The notes beneath the pieces were generated by a model. That model did no database searches and was not told the DNA's origin. It saw only the letters and a list, made by a program, of their open reading frames with translations. Both the position numbers and the translations under genes were made by a program. 64,000 bases of DNA from Spiroplasma corruscae (GTDB lineage Bacteria > Bacillota_I > Bacilli_A > Mycoplasmatales > Mycoplasmataceae). Positions 1 to 14,182 of this stretch are shown one piece after another; within the stretch, counting starts at the first letter, position 1, and the number at the start of each line of letters is the position of its first letter. The stretch spans positions 248,001-312,000 of the forward strand of contig NZ_CP022535.1 of NCBI RefSeq assembly GCF_002237575.1, read 5' to 3'.

Positions 1-40
1 TTAATATAATTTTGTTTTAAAAAAGAATGGAGAATACAAA

Positions 41-1621
41 ATGACAAAAATTACTAATAAATATTGGTATTTAATTTTTATTTACTCTCTAATTGCTTTG
101 GTATCAAATGCTGGTTTAGTATATGGTGGAGTTCGATTATCGAATGTTCTAGAAGATGTCTTTAACAGTGATATGGATATGGCCATAAAAGATACTTTAA
201 TAGTAATGGGAAGTTTTATAGTTGGAATTCTATTTTATTATTTTGCAGAAATAACAAGTGTTGGGATAACTAAAAAACTTAATGTAAGTTTAAAAATGTA
301 TATAACTGCAAAAATTAATTCTTTATCAGATGAAGAATTTAGTAAATTTAAAAAAGGGGACTTTATTTCATGATATACAAATGATATTGAATCAATTGGT
401 AATATGGTCTTTACAAGCGTATTTAATATATCTAGTGGAATATCTAGCGTAATTCTATCGACTTATGCAATATTTAGATTCCATTGAATTATTGGGTTAT
501 CATTATTTGGAATTACATTATTAATGATTATATTACCTTCGATTTTTCAAGGTTTGGTATCAAAAAGAGCGCAAGTTATGTCTAAAAATCAAGAAGAGTT
601 TTCAAATAGAGTTGAAAATTTATTAAATGGATATCGTTTATTTTCATACATTAATAAAAAAAGAGTTTTTAAACATTTGATTAAAAATAGTACATTAAAA
701 GTTGAGAAATCAGTGGCTTCATATGGAAATGCTAAATCAACTCAACAATCAGTATTGTTTGCTTTAATGATAGCTAGCCAATTAATAATGATGTTTGTTT
801 CAATTTTTCTGGCGTTAAATAATAAAACAGATAAAGGTACAATGTTATCTGTCGCAAATATATCTGGTACATTTTTCCAAGGAGTGAATGCTTTATTTGG
901 TTCAATGTTCACAATTAGAGCTGGTGTGATGATATTTAAAAAATTTGTTTTTAAAAATACTCAAAACGAGTATGTATCAAAAAATATAAAGTTTAAAAAC
1001 TTAGAAGTTAAAAACTTAAAATATAAAATAAATAACAGTGTTGTATTTAATGAACTAAATCTTACTATCGAAGATAGTAAAAAATATTTAATTGTTGGTG
1101 AATCTGGTAGGGGTAAAACCACACTTTTGAAACTAGTATTTGGTTTAATAGATGATTATCAAGGAGATATTATATTAAATAATAATCTTAGTTATAAAGA
1201 ATTAGATAAAAACGATATAAAAGATATTATATTTTATATTCCTCAAGAAACTTTTATTTTTAATGATACTTTAAGAAATAATATAACTTTATTTGACGAT
1301 AGTATAAGTGATGAACAAATAATGGATGTAATTCAAAAAGTAAATTTAACAAAATGAATCAAAAAAAATAGTTTGGACACAATTATAAACAGTGAATTCA
1401 AAAACTTGTCAGCTGGAGAAATGCAAAGAGTTTCATTAGCTAGAGCATTAGTTTCAAATAAACAAGTTCTATTATTTGATGAATCAACAGCAAACTTAGA
1501 TGCTGAAAATAGAGGGTTAATTGAGAATCTATTTGGAAGTCTTAACAAAACAATTTTATTTATTTCTCATACAGCATTAGTCGAAAATAATAAAAACTTT
1601 TATCAAGTAATAAAAATATAA
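41..1621 (+). CDS. ABC exporter, fused membrane and ATPase domains
   Basis: A half-transporter of 526 residues with its membrane domain (about residues 1-300) fused to an ATPase domain; such proteins dimerise to export peptides, lipids or drugs across the membrane. Walker A reads GESGRGKT near residue 353, the signature is LSAGEMQ near 456, Walker B is VLLFDES near 476, and a switch histidine lies in FISHTA. In-frame TGA codons at 371 and 1355 encode Trp, so the reading frame is one gene. A TATAAT at 5-10 and a GGAG-type ribosome site precede the ATG. The stop overlaps the next ATG by one base (TAATG), so the genes are probably coupled. The substrate is unknown; with the next two genes, export of or defence against an antimicrobial peptide is a guess. 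Confidence 0.85.
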
Positions 1622-2330
1622 TGATTATATTAAAAAACATGAACAAAGAAATAGATAAAAAAAATATATTTGAAGATATTAGTTATAAATTTTTAGTTAA
1701 TAAATTTACAGCAATTGTTGGAAGTTCAGGTGTTGGTAAAACAACATTATTAAACATTATATCTGGATTAGATAAAGCAACCTCTGGTGAAGTTTTTGTT
1801 AATGGTTATTCAATAAGTAAACTTAAAGAACCTAAGATCACGAAGTTCAGAAGTGTGAATATTGCATACATTTTTAAAATTATAATTTAGTAGAATATTT
1901 AAATGTTATAGAGAATATATTATTAACATGCAATATCAATAAAGAAAAAGTTAATAAAGAGAAATTAGATAAGATATTAAATATATTAAATCTAAAAGAA
2001 AAACAGTTAAAAAGTGTTAATGTTTTATCAGGCGGAGAACAACAAAGAGTTGCAATTGCTAGGGGATTAATCGGAGACAATAAATTAATAGTTGCAGATG
2101 AACCAACCGGAGCCCTTGACTATTATAATAAAAGGAAAATTTTAAATTTAATGAAAGAAACTACTTCCCAATTTAATAAAACATTAATTATTGTAACTCA
2201 TGATATTTATGTCGCAAATCAGGCTGATGAAATTTTATTACTTAAAAATAAGAAACTTATAAAATTAAACAAAAAACTTGAAGAACAAGAATTTCTAAGA
2301 ATGTTATCTAAAGCTGATTATAATGATTAA
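1621..2330 (+). pseudogene. LolD/MacB-type ABC ATPase broken by one-base frameshift
   Basis: ATPase partner of the FtsX-type permease that follows. The first frame has Walker A GSSGVGKT (residues 34-41) and runs into TAG at 1888. The -1 frame continues at 1878 and carries the rest of a normal domain: NYNLVEYLNVIENI, LSGGEQQRVAIARG, LIVADEPTGALD and the switch histidine in VTHD. The break lies at T5A4 (1871-1879), exactly at the Q-loop: family members read IFQ-N-Y-N here, and loss of a single C from CAA explains it. With that base restored the protein would be 236 residues, the usual size. Either a true recent inactivation or a sequencing indel. The end overlaps the permease start by 8 bases. 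Confidence 0.8.
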
Positions 2331-3624
2331 GATATTTTTCAAGCAATTTCTTAATAATATAAAAATATATACAGGTTTATTTTTAATATTATTAATAACT
2401 TCTATATTTTTATCAACTTCAAGTTTGCTGTTAACTAATTGTATTTATGCCATTATTAATAAAGAAAGTCTAAATATATTAAATCCGATTTTAATACTAA
2501 ATCTATTTAGTGGTTTGGCAGGTATCATTATATTTTTAGGCTTATTTTCAATATTCAGTTGTATAAATTTAACAATTAGTTTAAAAAGAAAACATTATAA
2601 TTTGTTAAGAGTTCTAGGTCTTAGTTTTAAAAGGATTAAAATAACTATATTTTATGAAATTATGATCTTAGTAGCTATTACAATAAGTTTATCTTTACCT
2701 ATATCAGTTCCATTATCTAAATTGCTTTTAAATTATTTAAAAGAAAATAATGCAATTGAGCATAATTTTTATATATTTAAAGAGTATGAGTATCAATATA
2801 TTTATGTAATTGCTACCTTTTTGTTCATAATATTAGTTACTTTATTAGCAACAATTAGTATAAAAAACCTGAATTATAGAAGTTTATTGAAAAAAACTTC
2901 TAACAAAACAAAACATATTTTTAAGATAATATTTGGGGCAATATTTTTATTAATTCCTTTAGCATTAGTTTTTAACAAATATACAATGGAAGGTGAATTA
3001 GGTCAAGGTTTGATAATTAATTTCATAATTAGTTTTATAATTGGGTTCAGTATTATTGGCAAAGGGTTAATCGGTTGAGTATTATTCAAAATATATAAGA
3101 AAACAAATACTTATTTTATAAAAATAATGTTTGGTTCCATATTAAAGAACTTAGATCAAATATTTTATGCCTTAGTATTATTGATTTGTACTATAATGTT
3201 CAGTTCTTATGCAGTTACTTTAACTAATTTAACTCAATATAATAACAATATAAATAATTTTATTCCTGTTACAAATGTATTTTTGTTAATTATATTTTGT
3301 TATAGTTTTATAATCTTTTCTAACTCTTTAGTAATTTATTTAATTGAACAAAGAAGCGACTATAAATTACTTAGAGTAATAGGTTTAAGAAGGCAGACTT
3401 CTAATTTATTATTAATATTTTCTACAATGATTATTTCTTTTATAACAGTTTTTATATGATCAATAACTTATATTATTTTTATTGGTATGTATTATTATTG
3501 AAATTCTAATATTAGTTACTTATTAATTAATATAAAAAAGGTTTTCATCATAAATATTATTATAATATTGTTAAATCTGTTGGTCTCTATTGGTCCAATA
3601 GTTTATATAAGCTGAAAATATTAG
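2323..3624 (+). CDS. FtsX-like ABC transporter permease
   Basis: Hydrophobic protein of 433 residues, apparently two repeated halves of four membrane spans each. Each half has the FtsX-family motif after its first long spans: RKHYNLLRVLGL in the first, RSDYKLLRVIGL in the second. This arrangement resembles BceB/MacB-type permeases, which move or remove peptides or lipoproteins with a LolD-type ATPase; here that ATPase is the frameshifted gene just upstream, overlapping by 8 bases. Trp-encoding TGA codons occur at 3076, 3457, 3499 and 3616. It is the last gene of the three-gene unit and is followed by a strong terminator. Specific substrate unknown. Confidence 0.8.
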
Positions 3625-3643
3625 TACATAAACGAAAAAAAAT

Positions 3644-3682
3644 AAAAACCTAATTATTAGACATCATTTAATTAGGTTTTTT
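3644..3682 (+). terminator. Rho-independent terminator after ABC permease
   Basis: Inverted repeat: AAAAACCTAATTA at 3644-3656 pairs with TAATTAGGTTTTT at 3669-3681, with a 12-base loop and a run of six T. It ends the transporter unit. Confidence 0.85.
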
Positions 3683-3751
3683 ATTCTAAATATTTTAATA
3701 ATAAATAATTTAACCTTATTTTTATTTAAAATTATATAAAGGGGAAAAATT

Positions 3752-4255
3752 ATGTTAAATAAAGAGCAATTATTGTATTTAAGCGAAAAACAAGAACAAT
3801 TAGATAATTATATTATTTCAACTAAAGGTCTAGAATTAAACGAAGATATGGATAATAAGAAATTAATAGCACTTTTAGTAGAAATTTCTGAGTTTGTTAA
3901 TGAATGTAGAGCATTCAAGTTTTGATCAAATAAACCTTCAAGTGAAAAAGAAGTTGTATTAGAAGAGTTTGTTGATGGCTTACATTTTATTATTAGTATT
4001 GGAAATAATGTTTTATATAATTTTTCAAATTTCGAGTATAAAAAAGAAGGTAATGGTGATTTAAATATTTGGACATTAGAAATGTATAATAGTATTATGA
4101 GCTTTTATAGTTTTAGAAGTCATAAAAACTACGCTGCAATGTTAAACAAGTTCTTAAATTGCTTATTTATTTTAAATTTCTCATCTGAAGATGTTATTAA
4201 TTCTTACAATTTTAAAAATAAAACAAATTTTGAAAGACAAGATAACAATTATTAA
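3752..4255 (+). CDS. Dimeric dUTPase (all-alpha, MazG-like fold)
   Basis: Protein of 167 residues that hydrolyses dUTP to dUMP and pyrophosphate, keeping uracil out of DNA and supplying dUMP to thymidylate synthase. It has the acidic helices of the dimeric dUTPase family: LLVEISEFVNECRAFKFWS in the first metal-binding helix and EEFVDGLHFIISIG in the second. A TGA at 3924 encodes the Trp of FKFWS, which is why the gene is easily missed. ATG at 3752 has AAGGGGAA eight bases upstream. It lies alone between a terminator and an unknown gene. The product for the other thymidylate steps (dCMP deaminase, ThyA, DHFR) is encoded about 40 kb away. The fold assignment rests on motifs only. Confidence 0.75.
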
Positions 4256-4267
4256 TTAGGAGGTAAC

Positions 4268-5344
4268 ATGGATACAACAAAAAAAAGTTCCATTAACTAT
4301 AAACCAAAAAACCCAAATGATCCCAAGATGCCTAATCTAACTGGTCAAAATAGGGAAGAAATTAATTCAAAAGTTAAAGAAGAAATCATAGAAAAAGTTT
4401 TCAAAACAACTAAAGTAGGAGACGATGAACCATTTTCAGATAATTCAAAAGCCAAAAGTTTAATTAATAGTTTAAAGCAAAAACTAGCTAATAAAGAAGA
4501 TGAAGATAAAAATAAGGATGATAATGAAGAGTCTAAACCTAAAATGGTTATGCCAGATCCAACCTCTGATTTAAATATTGTTAACCATCTTAGAAATAGA
4601 GGTTCAATTAGTAATAGAATTCTACATCAAAACACAAAAGATAAAATGAAAACTTTAAGAGAAGATCACCGTATTAGTTTAAAAAAAGACGAAATTGATT
4701 TAATTGCTGAAACATTTAGAGAAAAGGTTGTCAGAGTGTCTCCAAACTCAGTTGTTTTAAAAATATCAAAGTTTGGTTTAGAAATTTATAAAAATAACGT
4801 CGATAAAAGATATTGGGTAGTGGCAATTTGTTTTGATGAATTGTTTAACCCCGCTAAATTAGCTTTTACAAACTTTTGAACTGGTGGAGCTTTTATTGGT
4901 TATGGTTTTGATTATTTAGAAGAAACTATTGAAAAAGCAAAGGATTTATCTAATAGTGGGAGAACAGGTAATATATATTGAAAAGATTTTGTTGTTGATT
5001 GAAATAAAGAAACAAATAGATTTGTTACATCTGATGAACCTAAGCAATTTAAGTACAGTGAGTATAAAAAAATAATTGAATGATATAAACAAAACAAAGT
5101 AAGAATTTGTGTAAAAAATAAAAATAGAAAAGATTATGAAGATTTAATGAAAGAAGTAAAGGAAAAGAAAGCAAAAGGAGAGTTTGTATCACCACTAGCT
5201 TCATTACAAGCTAAAATGATAGATAAGCCTAGAAAAGCTACTTTTGTTTTTGGTTACCCGGTTGAGAAGTCTGATTATAAAGGAAAGGAATATGTAAAAC
5301 CAGAAAATAAACTTTATGAAATTGGTTTTGCGTTCACTGACTAA
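4268..5344 (+). CDS. Conserved-looking protein of unknown function
   Basis: 358 residues, not recognised. The first ~110 residues are low-complexity, rich in Lys, Asp, Glu and Asn, and probably disordered. From about residue 115 the protein becomes globular-looking (a stretch with HLRNRGSISNRILHQ, then KDEIDLIAETFREKV), with Trp-rich segments around TNFWTGGAFIGYGFDY and DFVVDWNKET. No signal peptide or membrane span is visible, so it is probably cytoplasmic. Trp is encoded by TGA at 4877, 4979, 5000 and 5081. An AGGAGG site at 4258-4263 supports the ATG. Its stop overlaps the start of the SpoU methyltransferase by one base (TAATG), suggesting coupled expression and possibly a role in RNA or ribosome biology, but that is only context. 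Confidence 0.7.
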
Positions 5345-6105
5345 TGAAAGTAATTGATTCAATTTCTAATAATTTAATAAAACACATAATAGATTTAAAA
5401 AATACAAGTTATCAAAAAGAACAAGGTAAATATTTAATTGAAGGCGAGAAGATGGTTAAATTAGCCTATGATTTAAATAAAGTAGAATATATTTTAGTAA
5501 CAGAAAAATATAATTATGAACATTTCAAACATGAAAATAATTTAATTATTATAAGTGAAAAAGTTTCTAAAAAAATAACTTCCTTAAAAAATCATCAAGG
5601 TTACTTTGCCGTATGCAACATTGATACAGCTAATTTTAATGATAATTCAAATTATTTGTTATTAGACGATATCCAAGACCCAGGAAATATGGGTACTTTA
5701 TTGCGTTCTGCATGTGCTTTTGGTTTTCTTAATGTAGTTGCATCAGAAAATACGGTAAGTTTTTACAATGATAAAGTTTTAAGAGCTACTATGTCAAATC
5801 ATTTTTTATTAAATTTACACGTTGTTTGTGATTTGGAAAATTTTATTAAAGAAATTAAAAATGATGATATTGAAATCATTGGTAGTTATTTAGGGGATGA
5901 AATAGTATCAAACCATTTAAGAATAAAAACAAAGAATAAAGTAGCTTTAATCCTTGGTAATGAAGGCAAAGGAATTAATAAACAACTTATAAAATACTTC
6001 GATAATAATATTATAATAAAAATGGACAATGGTGTAGATAGCTTGAACGTTGGTGTTGCTGGGTCAATATTAATGAAAGATATTTATTATCAAAAATCAG
6101 AATAG
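5344..6105 (+). CDS. SpoU/TrmH-family RNA 2'-O-methyltransferase
   Basis: 253 residues. SpoU-family enzymes methylate ribose 2'-OH groups of rRNA or tRNA using S-adenosylmethionine bound in a trefoil knot. The three family motifs are present in order: LLDDIQDPGNMGTLLRSACA (motif 1, with the Asn and Arg), ALILGNEGKGI (motif 2), and MDNGVDSLNVGVAGSILM (motif 3). The N-terminal ~100 residues form a substrate-binding domain typical of RlmB or of the YsgA-type 23S rRNA enzymes. The exact target nucleotide cannot be told. The start overlaps the upstream stop (TAATG), so it is translationally coupled to the unknown gene before it. Confidence 0.85.
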   Translation: MKVIDSISNNLIKHIIDLKNTSYQKEQGKYLIEGEKMVKLAYDLNKVEYILVTEKYNYEHFKHENNLIIISEKVSKKITSLKNHQGYFAVCNIDTANFNDNSNYLLLDDIQDPGNMGTLLRSACAFGFLNVVASENTVSFYNDKVLRATMSNHFLLNLHVVCDLENFIKEIKNDDIEIIGSYLGDEIVSNHLRIKTKNKVALILGNEGKGINKQLIKYFDNNIIIKMDNGVDSLNVGVAGSILMKDIYYQKSE

Positions 6106-6114
6106 AGGTAAATA

Positions 6115-7530
6115 ATGAAAGAATATAAAGCGCTAATTAATGGAGAATTTATTAATAACGGAGAATGACTTGAAGTATTAGACCCATTTAAAAATGAGGT
6201 TGCAGGTAAAGTTACTGCATTAAAAGCCGAAGATATTGAACATGCTTTTAAATCTGCAAGAGCAGCGCAAGAGAGTTGAGAGAAAACTGACTTAGTGAAA
6301 AGAATTGAATTACTGCATAACTTTAGAAATGTTCTATTAAAAAATAAAGATGAAATTGCAGCCGTAATGACTAGTGAAATTTCTAAAAGTTTAAAGGATT
6401 CTTTAACAGAAGTTGTAAGGACAGTAGAACTAATAGACTTTACTCTTGAAGAAGCAAAAAGAATGGAACCCTTATCTATGACTGGAGAAGGAATGGGTGC
6501 TAAAAATAAGATAGGTATATTTTCAAGAGTTGCAAAAGGAGTTATACTTGCAATTTCCCCCTTCAACTATCCTTTCAATTTAGCTTTAGCAAAAATCGTT
6601 CCAGCATTAGTGATGGGAAATACTGTTGTTTTTAAACCTGCGACTGCAGGAAGTTTAGTTGGTGCATTAATTGGTGAATTATCAATTCAAGCAAACTTTC
6701 CAAAAGGAATTTTTAATGTTGTTACTGGAAGAGGAAGAGAAATTGGTGATATTATCACTACTAACAAAGAAATTGATATGATTTCATTTACTGGTAGTGT
6801 GTCTATTGGAAATAACATTAAAGAAAAAGGAAGTAGTAAAGATTTGGTTTTAGAGTTAGGTGGAAAAGACCCTGCACTTGTTTTAGATGATTTAGACTTG
6901 CATAATTACGCAAAACAAATAGTGGATGGTGCTTTTGGTTATTCAGGTCAAAGATGTACTGCTATAAAAAGAGTTATTACAACTAATAAGATTGCAGATA
7001 AATTAGTACCACTTTTAATTGATAATATAAATAAACTTACAGTAGGATCTCCATATGAAAATAAAGATATTACCCCAGTAATAGATCAAAAATCAGCCGA
7101 TTTTATTAAAGGTTTAGTTGATGATGCAAAAACTAAAAAGGCTAAAATATTAGTTGGAAATAAGTTTGAAAAAAATCTAATATGACCAACACTAATTGAT
7201 AATGTTACTCTTGATATGAAAGTTGCTTGAGAAGAACCGTTTGGACCAATTCTTCCAATTATTAGAATTGAAGACATTAATGAAATGATAAAAATATCAA
7301 ATGACTCCAACTTTGGTTTACAAGCAAGTGTATTTTGTAAAGATATATCACTTGCAATACAGGTTTCAAAGAAAATAAAAACTGGTACTGTAAATATTAA
7401 TGGTAAATCACAGAGAGGACCGGATTGTTTTCCTTTTTTAGGTATTAAAGATTCAGGTCAAGGAGTACAAGGTGTTAAAGAATCACTTATAAGTATGACA
7501 AGATATCACGGTATTGTAATAAACTACTAA
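6115..7530 (+). CDS. gapN: NADP-dependent non-phosphorylating glyceraldehyde-3-phosphate dehydrogenase
   Basis: 471-residue aldehyde dehydrogenase. GapN oxidises glyceraldehyde 3-phosphate directly to 3-phosphoglycerate, making NADPH but no ATP; in Mollicutes, which lack much of the oxidative pentose pathway, it is a likely NADPH source. The segment VILAISPFNYPFNLALAKIV, the catalytic Cys in FGYSGQRCTAIKRV (residue 281) and the Glu in LELGGKDPAL (residue 247) match GapN more closely than generic aldehyde dehydrogenases. Length is normal. Trp TGA codons at 6166, 6277, 7183 and 7228 lie in frame, so the real start is ATG 6115, preceded by GAGGTAAA. No terminator follows; a promoter for the next gene lies about 15 bases downstream. 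Confidence 0.9.
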
Positions 7531-7540
7531 GAGTGTTAAC

Positions 7541-7569
7541 TTGTTTTTTAGTTTAAAATATTGTATTAT
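7541..7569 (+). promoter_or_regulatory. Candidate sigma-A promoter, TTGTTT-17-TATTAT
   Basis: TTGTTT at 7541-7546 and TATTAT at 7564-7569 with 17-base spacing, about 40 bases upstream of the membrane-protein ATG at 7612. In such AT-rich DNA chance matches are common. Confidence 0.45.
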
Positions 7570-7611
7570 TAAGTAAATATGTATATGGGTTTACATGAAT
7601 GGGGTTAAATA

Positions 7612-8808
7612 ATGAATAAATTTAAGTTACTTTATATAATTTTTTTACCAATAACAATTTTTTTGAGTTTTTTTAGTAGTTTTATATTTATTGACAACTG
7701 AACGAATCAACTATACTTTTTAAATGCTTTGAGTGATTGAAGTATCAAAATTGTAAGTGTATTCCAAATACTTATGTTATTTGCAATTATTATTAATTTA
7801 ATAATTTGATTTGTATCATTATTAGTTAAAGAAGATAAAAAATTAAATTATATTAGAATAATATCTATTGCATTTATTTTATTGGCAATACTATTAGAGC
7901 TATTTGTAATTACTATTAATCAAAAAGATCTTTTTAAATTAAGTTTTAAAATTATTTTAAATATAGTTTTATCATTGTTATCATTGTTATCATTTATTTC
8001 TTGTCTTGTTTTTAATATTATTTATGGTGTTAAAGGTAATGTGAGTACTACTAAAAAAGGAAAAGTTGTTATTACTAAACAACCTTTCACAAAACCAACT
8101 CAAGAAGTAGTTGTTGAAGAAGAGACTCTTACTTCACATAACTTATCTAATAAAGACAAAGAACAATTAGTTGAAAAAAGCTTCACTTCTACCCCAAATG
8201 AAGAAACTTTTAATATTTCAGATAAATTATCGGAATTAAAACATAATTTACATAATAATGTAATTCCTGAAGGTATTGAAAACTTTATTCCTAAAAGTAA
8301 GCAAGTAAGTCAAAAGATTGAAGAGGATACTCAAGATGAGACAAATAATACATATTTTGAACCTTCTAACGAAGAACAGAATTATGATGATTTTGAGACC
8401 ACTAAAACAGCAGATTTAAATCCAACTACATTAGTTAAGGAAAACCCCAACAATGCCTATACAGGCCCTATAGACCCCTATAAACAGACAATTGTACCTA
8501 GAAGATTTGAAGGTGTCAAAAGTGGAAAATATAGCACTCCAATAGGAAATATTGCAGCTTTAAACATGGAAAATAAAGAACCTAGAAAAAAACCCTTATA
8601 TGATGAATCTTACCAAGGAAAGATTTTTTTAGGTGATTCAGATCGAATTTGAGATGCGTTGAAAAAACAAGCAACAGATGTTTATAAAATAAAACCAAGA
8701 TCCAATTTAAGAAAAGATATTACAGAAACAGTTGTAGACCCACTAAATAGTGTAGAAAAAAAGAATAATGATAAAAAAAATGTTTCTACAATTGACTGAG
8801 ATGACTAA
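7612..8808 (+). CDS. Membrane protein with long disordered cytoplasmic tail
   Basis: 398 residues, not recognised. Four predicted membrane spans occupy about residues 8-28, 48-68, 78-103 and 108-138. Then comes a tail of some 255 residues rich in Glu, Gln, Asn, Pro and Thr, with little sign of globular structure apart from a C-terminal segment containing KIFLGDSDRIWDALKKQA and a terminal TIDWDD. Trp is written TGA at several sites, so ATG 7612 (GGGG ribosome site) is the true start. It is alone in its unit, between gapN and the rRNA operon, and ends in a terminator. The architecture would suit a membrane anchor for a cytoplasmic scaffold, but this is speculation. Confidence 0.7.
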
Positions 8809-8811
8809 AAA

Positions 8812-8834
8812 ATAACTCATAAGAGTTTTTTTTA
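8812..8834 (+). terminator. Rho-independent terminator before rRNA operon
   Basis: Short hairpin AACTC (8814-8818) with GAGTT (8823-8827), flanked by A-rich left arm and eight T, just after the stop at 8808. Confidence 0.7.
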
Positions 8835-8893
8835 CTTTTTTAGCGAAAAAAGTAAAAAAAATAAAAAAAAATAAAACTTTTTTGTAAAAACTA

Positions 8894-8920
8894 TTGATTA
8901 TTGATTTTAAAGGTGATAAT
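8894..8920 (+). promoter_or_regulatory. Candidate rRNA operon promoter
   Basis: TTGATT at 8894-8899 and TGATAAT ending at 8920, spacing 15, lie upstream of the 16S processing stem and about 150 bases before mature 16S. The assignment rests on position and partial consensus only. Confidence 0.4.
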
Positions 8921-8939
8921 CTCTTAATTGTCATTGTTT

Positions 8940-8977
8940 GAGTGACAGAAACGATCTTTGAAAACTAGATAGAACAA
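8940..8977 (+). other. Left arm of 16S rRNA processing stem
   Basis: This stretch, containing TCTTTGAAAACTAGATAG, is nearly the reverse complement of 10658-10694 behind 16S. The long helix would loop out 16S rRNA and is the usual RNase III cleavage target in Firmicutes precursor rRNA. Confidence 0.75.
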
Positions 8978-9069
8978 CCAATTATTTGTACAATTAATTG
9001 TTCAATTATTTGAGTAAACTAAACAACAAAAAAAGAGATATAAAGCCATGAATCAAAATTTCACATTTT

Positions 9070-10590
<1,521 letters not shown>

Positions 10591-10880
10591 CTATGGAGTT
10601 AAACATAGTTAAATAAATAAGCTGAGTGAAAATGATTAACAGCTTATGGCTTATATCTTGGTTCTATCTAGTTTTCAGAGATTGTCTCAGTCACACTGAC
10701 TTGACGATTTCTGAAAAGAAATGAAATCGTTCTTTGAAAACTGAATATTAGATGAATTAGACAATTTTATTTTTCTTACGTTTCAATATAAACGTAATAG
10801 TAACTTAATAAGTTTTACTAAGAAAACTAAAATTTCAATTTTATATAGATTATCTATATTTGCAATAAGGTTTTTCTTTA
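10591..10880 (+). other. 16S-23S spacer without tRNA genes
   Basis: 290 bases. It holds the right arm of the 16S processing stem (10658-10694) and the left arm of the 23S stem (10726-10754, containing TTCTTTGAAAACTGAATATT). No tRNA-Ile or tRNA-Ala is present, as usual for Mollicutes. Confidence 0.85.
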
Positions 10881-13788
<2,908 letters not shown>

Positions 13789-13827
13789 AAAGAATCTTAT
13801 AAACAATTGCTTTATAGATATATATAA

Positions 13828-13856
13828 CATCTAATATTCAGTTTTGAGAGAATGAT
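13828..13856 (+). other. Right arm of 23S rRNA processing stem
   Basis: CATCTAATATTCAGTTTT and following bases pair with 10726-10754 upstream of 23S, closing the 23S precursor loop. Confidence 0.75.
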
Positions 13857-13895
13857 TTAGTTATTTTTTAAATAACTTTTCTCTCTAAGAAAAAG

Positions 13896-14003
13896 ATCTG
13901 GTGATTATGGTGCTGAGGTCACACCTGTTCCCATACCGAACACAGAAGTTAAGATCAGCTACGCCGACGATAGTATAATGCGAAAATAGGAAGTTGCCAG
14001 TCC
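13896..14003 (+). rRNA. rrf: 5S ribosomal RNA
   Basis: About 107 bases. Contains the conserved CACACCTGTTCCCATACCG segment and the complementary ends CTGG and CCAG. It is co-transcribed with 16S and 23S and ends directly at the terminator. Confidence 0.95.
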
Positions 14004-14033
14004 AAAAAAAACCTACTTATGTAGGTTTTTTTT
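14004..14033 (+). terminator. rRNA operon terminator
   Basis: Perfect stem AAAAAAAACCTAC / GTAGGTTTTTTTT around a TTAT loop, immediately after 5S. Confidence 0.92.
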
Positions 14034-14157
14034 ATAATTAATTTTATAAATTTTTGTCCTTATCCTTAATATATTAAATATTGTTTATTATAAGTTTTTT
14101 ATTACATATAATTTTGTCTATTTATGGTATGCCTATACTAAGATTGTAATTATATAG

Positions 14158-14163
14158 TATAAT
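14158..14163 (+). promoter_or_regulatory. Candidate -10 of pheST operon
   Basis: TATAAT at 14158-14163, just upstream of the AAGGTGG ribosome site of pheS. No convincing -35 at the right distance. Confidence 0.4.
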
Positions 14164-14182
14164 GTTTATAAAGGTGGGTTTT

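Noticed and set aside
1871-1880. Programmed -1 frameshift in the ABC ATPase
   Set aside because: The sequence T-TTT-AAA does not allow re-pairing in the -1 frame: the shifted A-site codon would be TAA, a stop. A mutation or sequencing indel fits better.
6090-6566. Minus-strand frame of 158 codons opposite gapN
   Set aside because: Antisense shadow of a conserved enzyme; low-complexity translation and no ribosome site.
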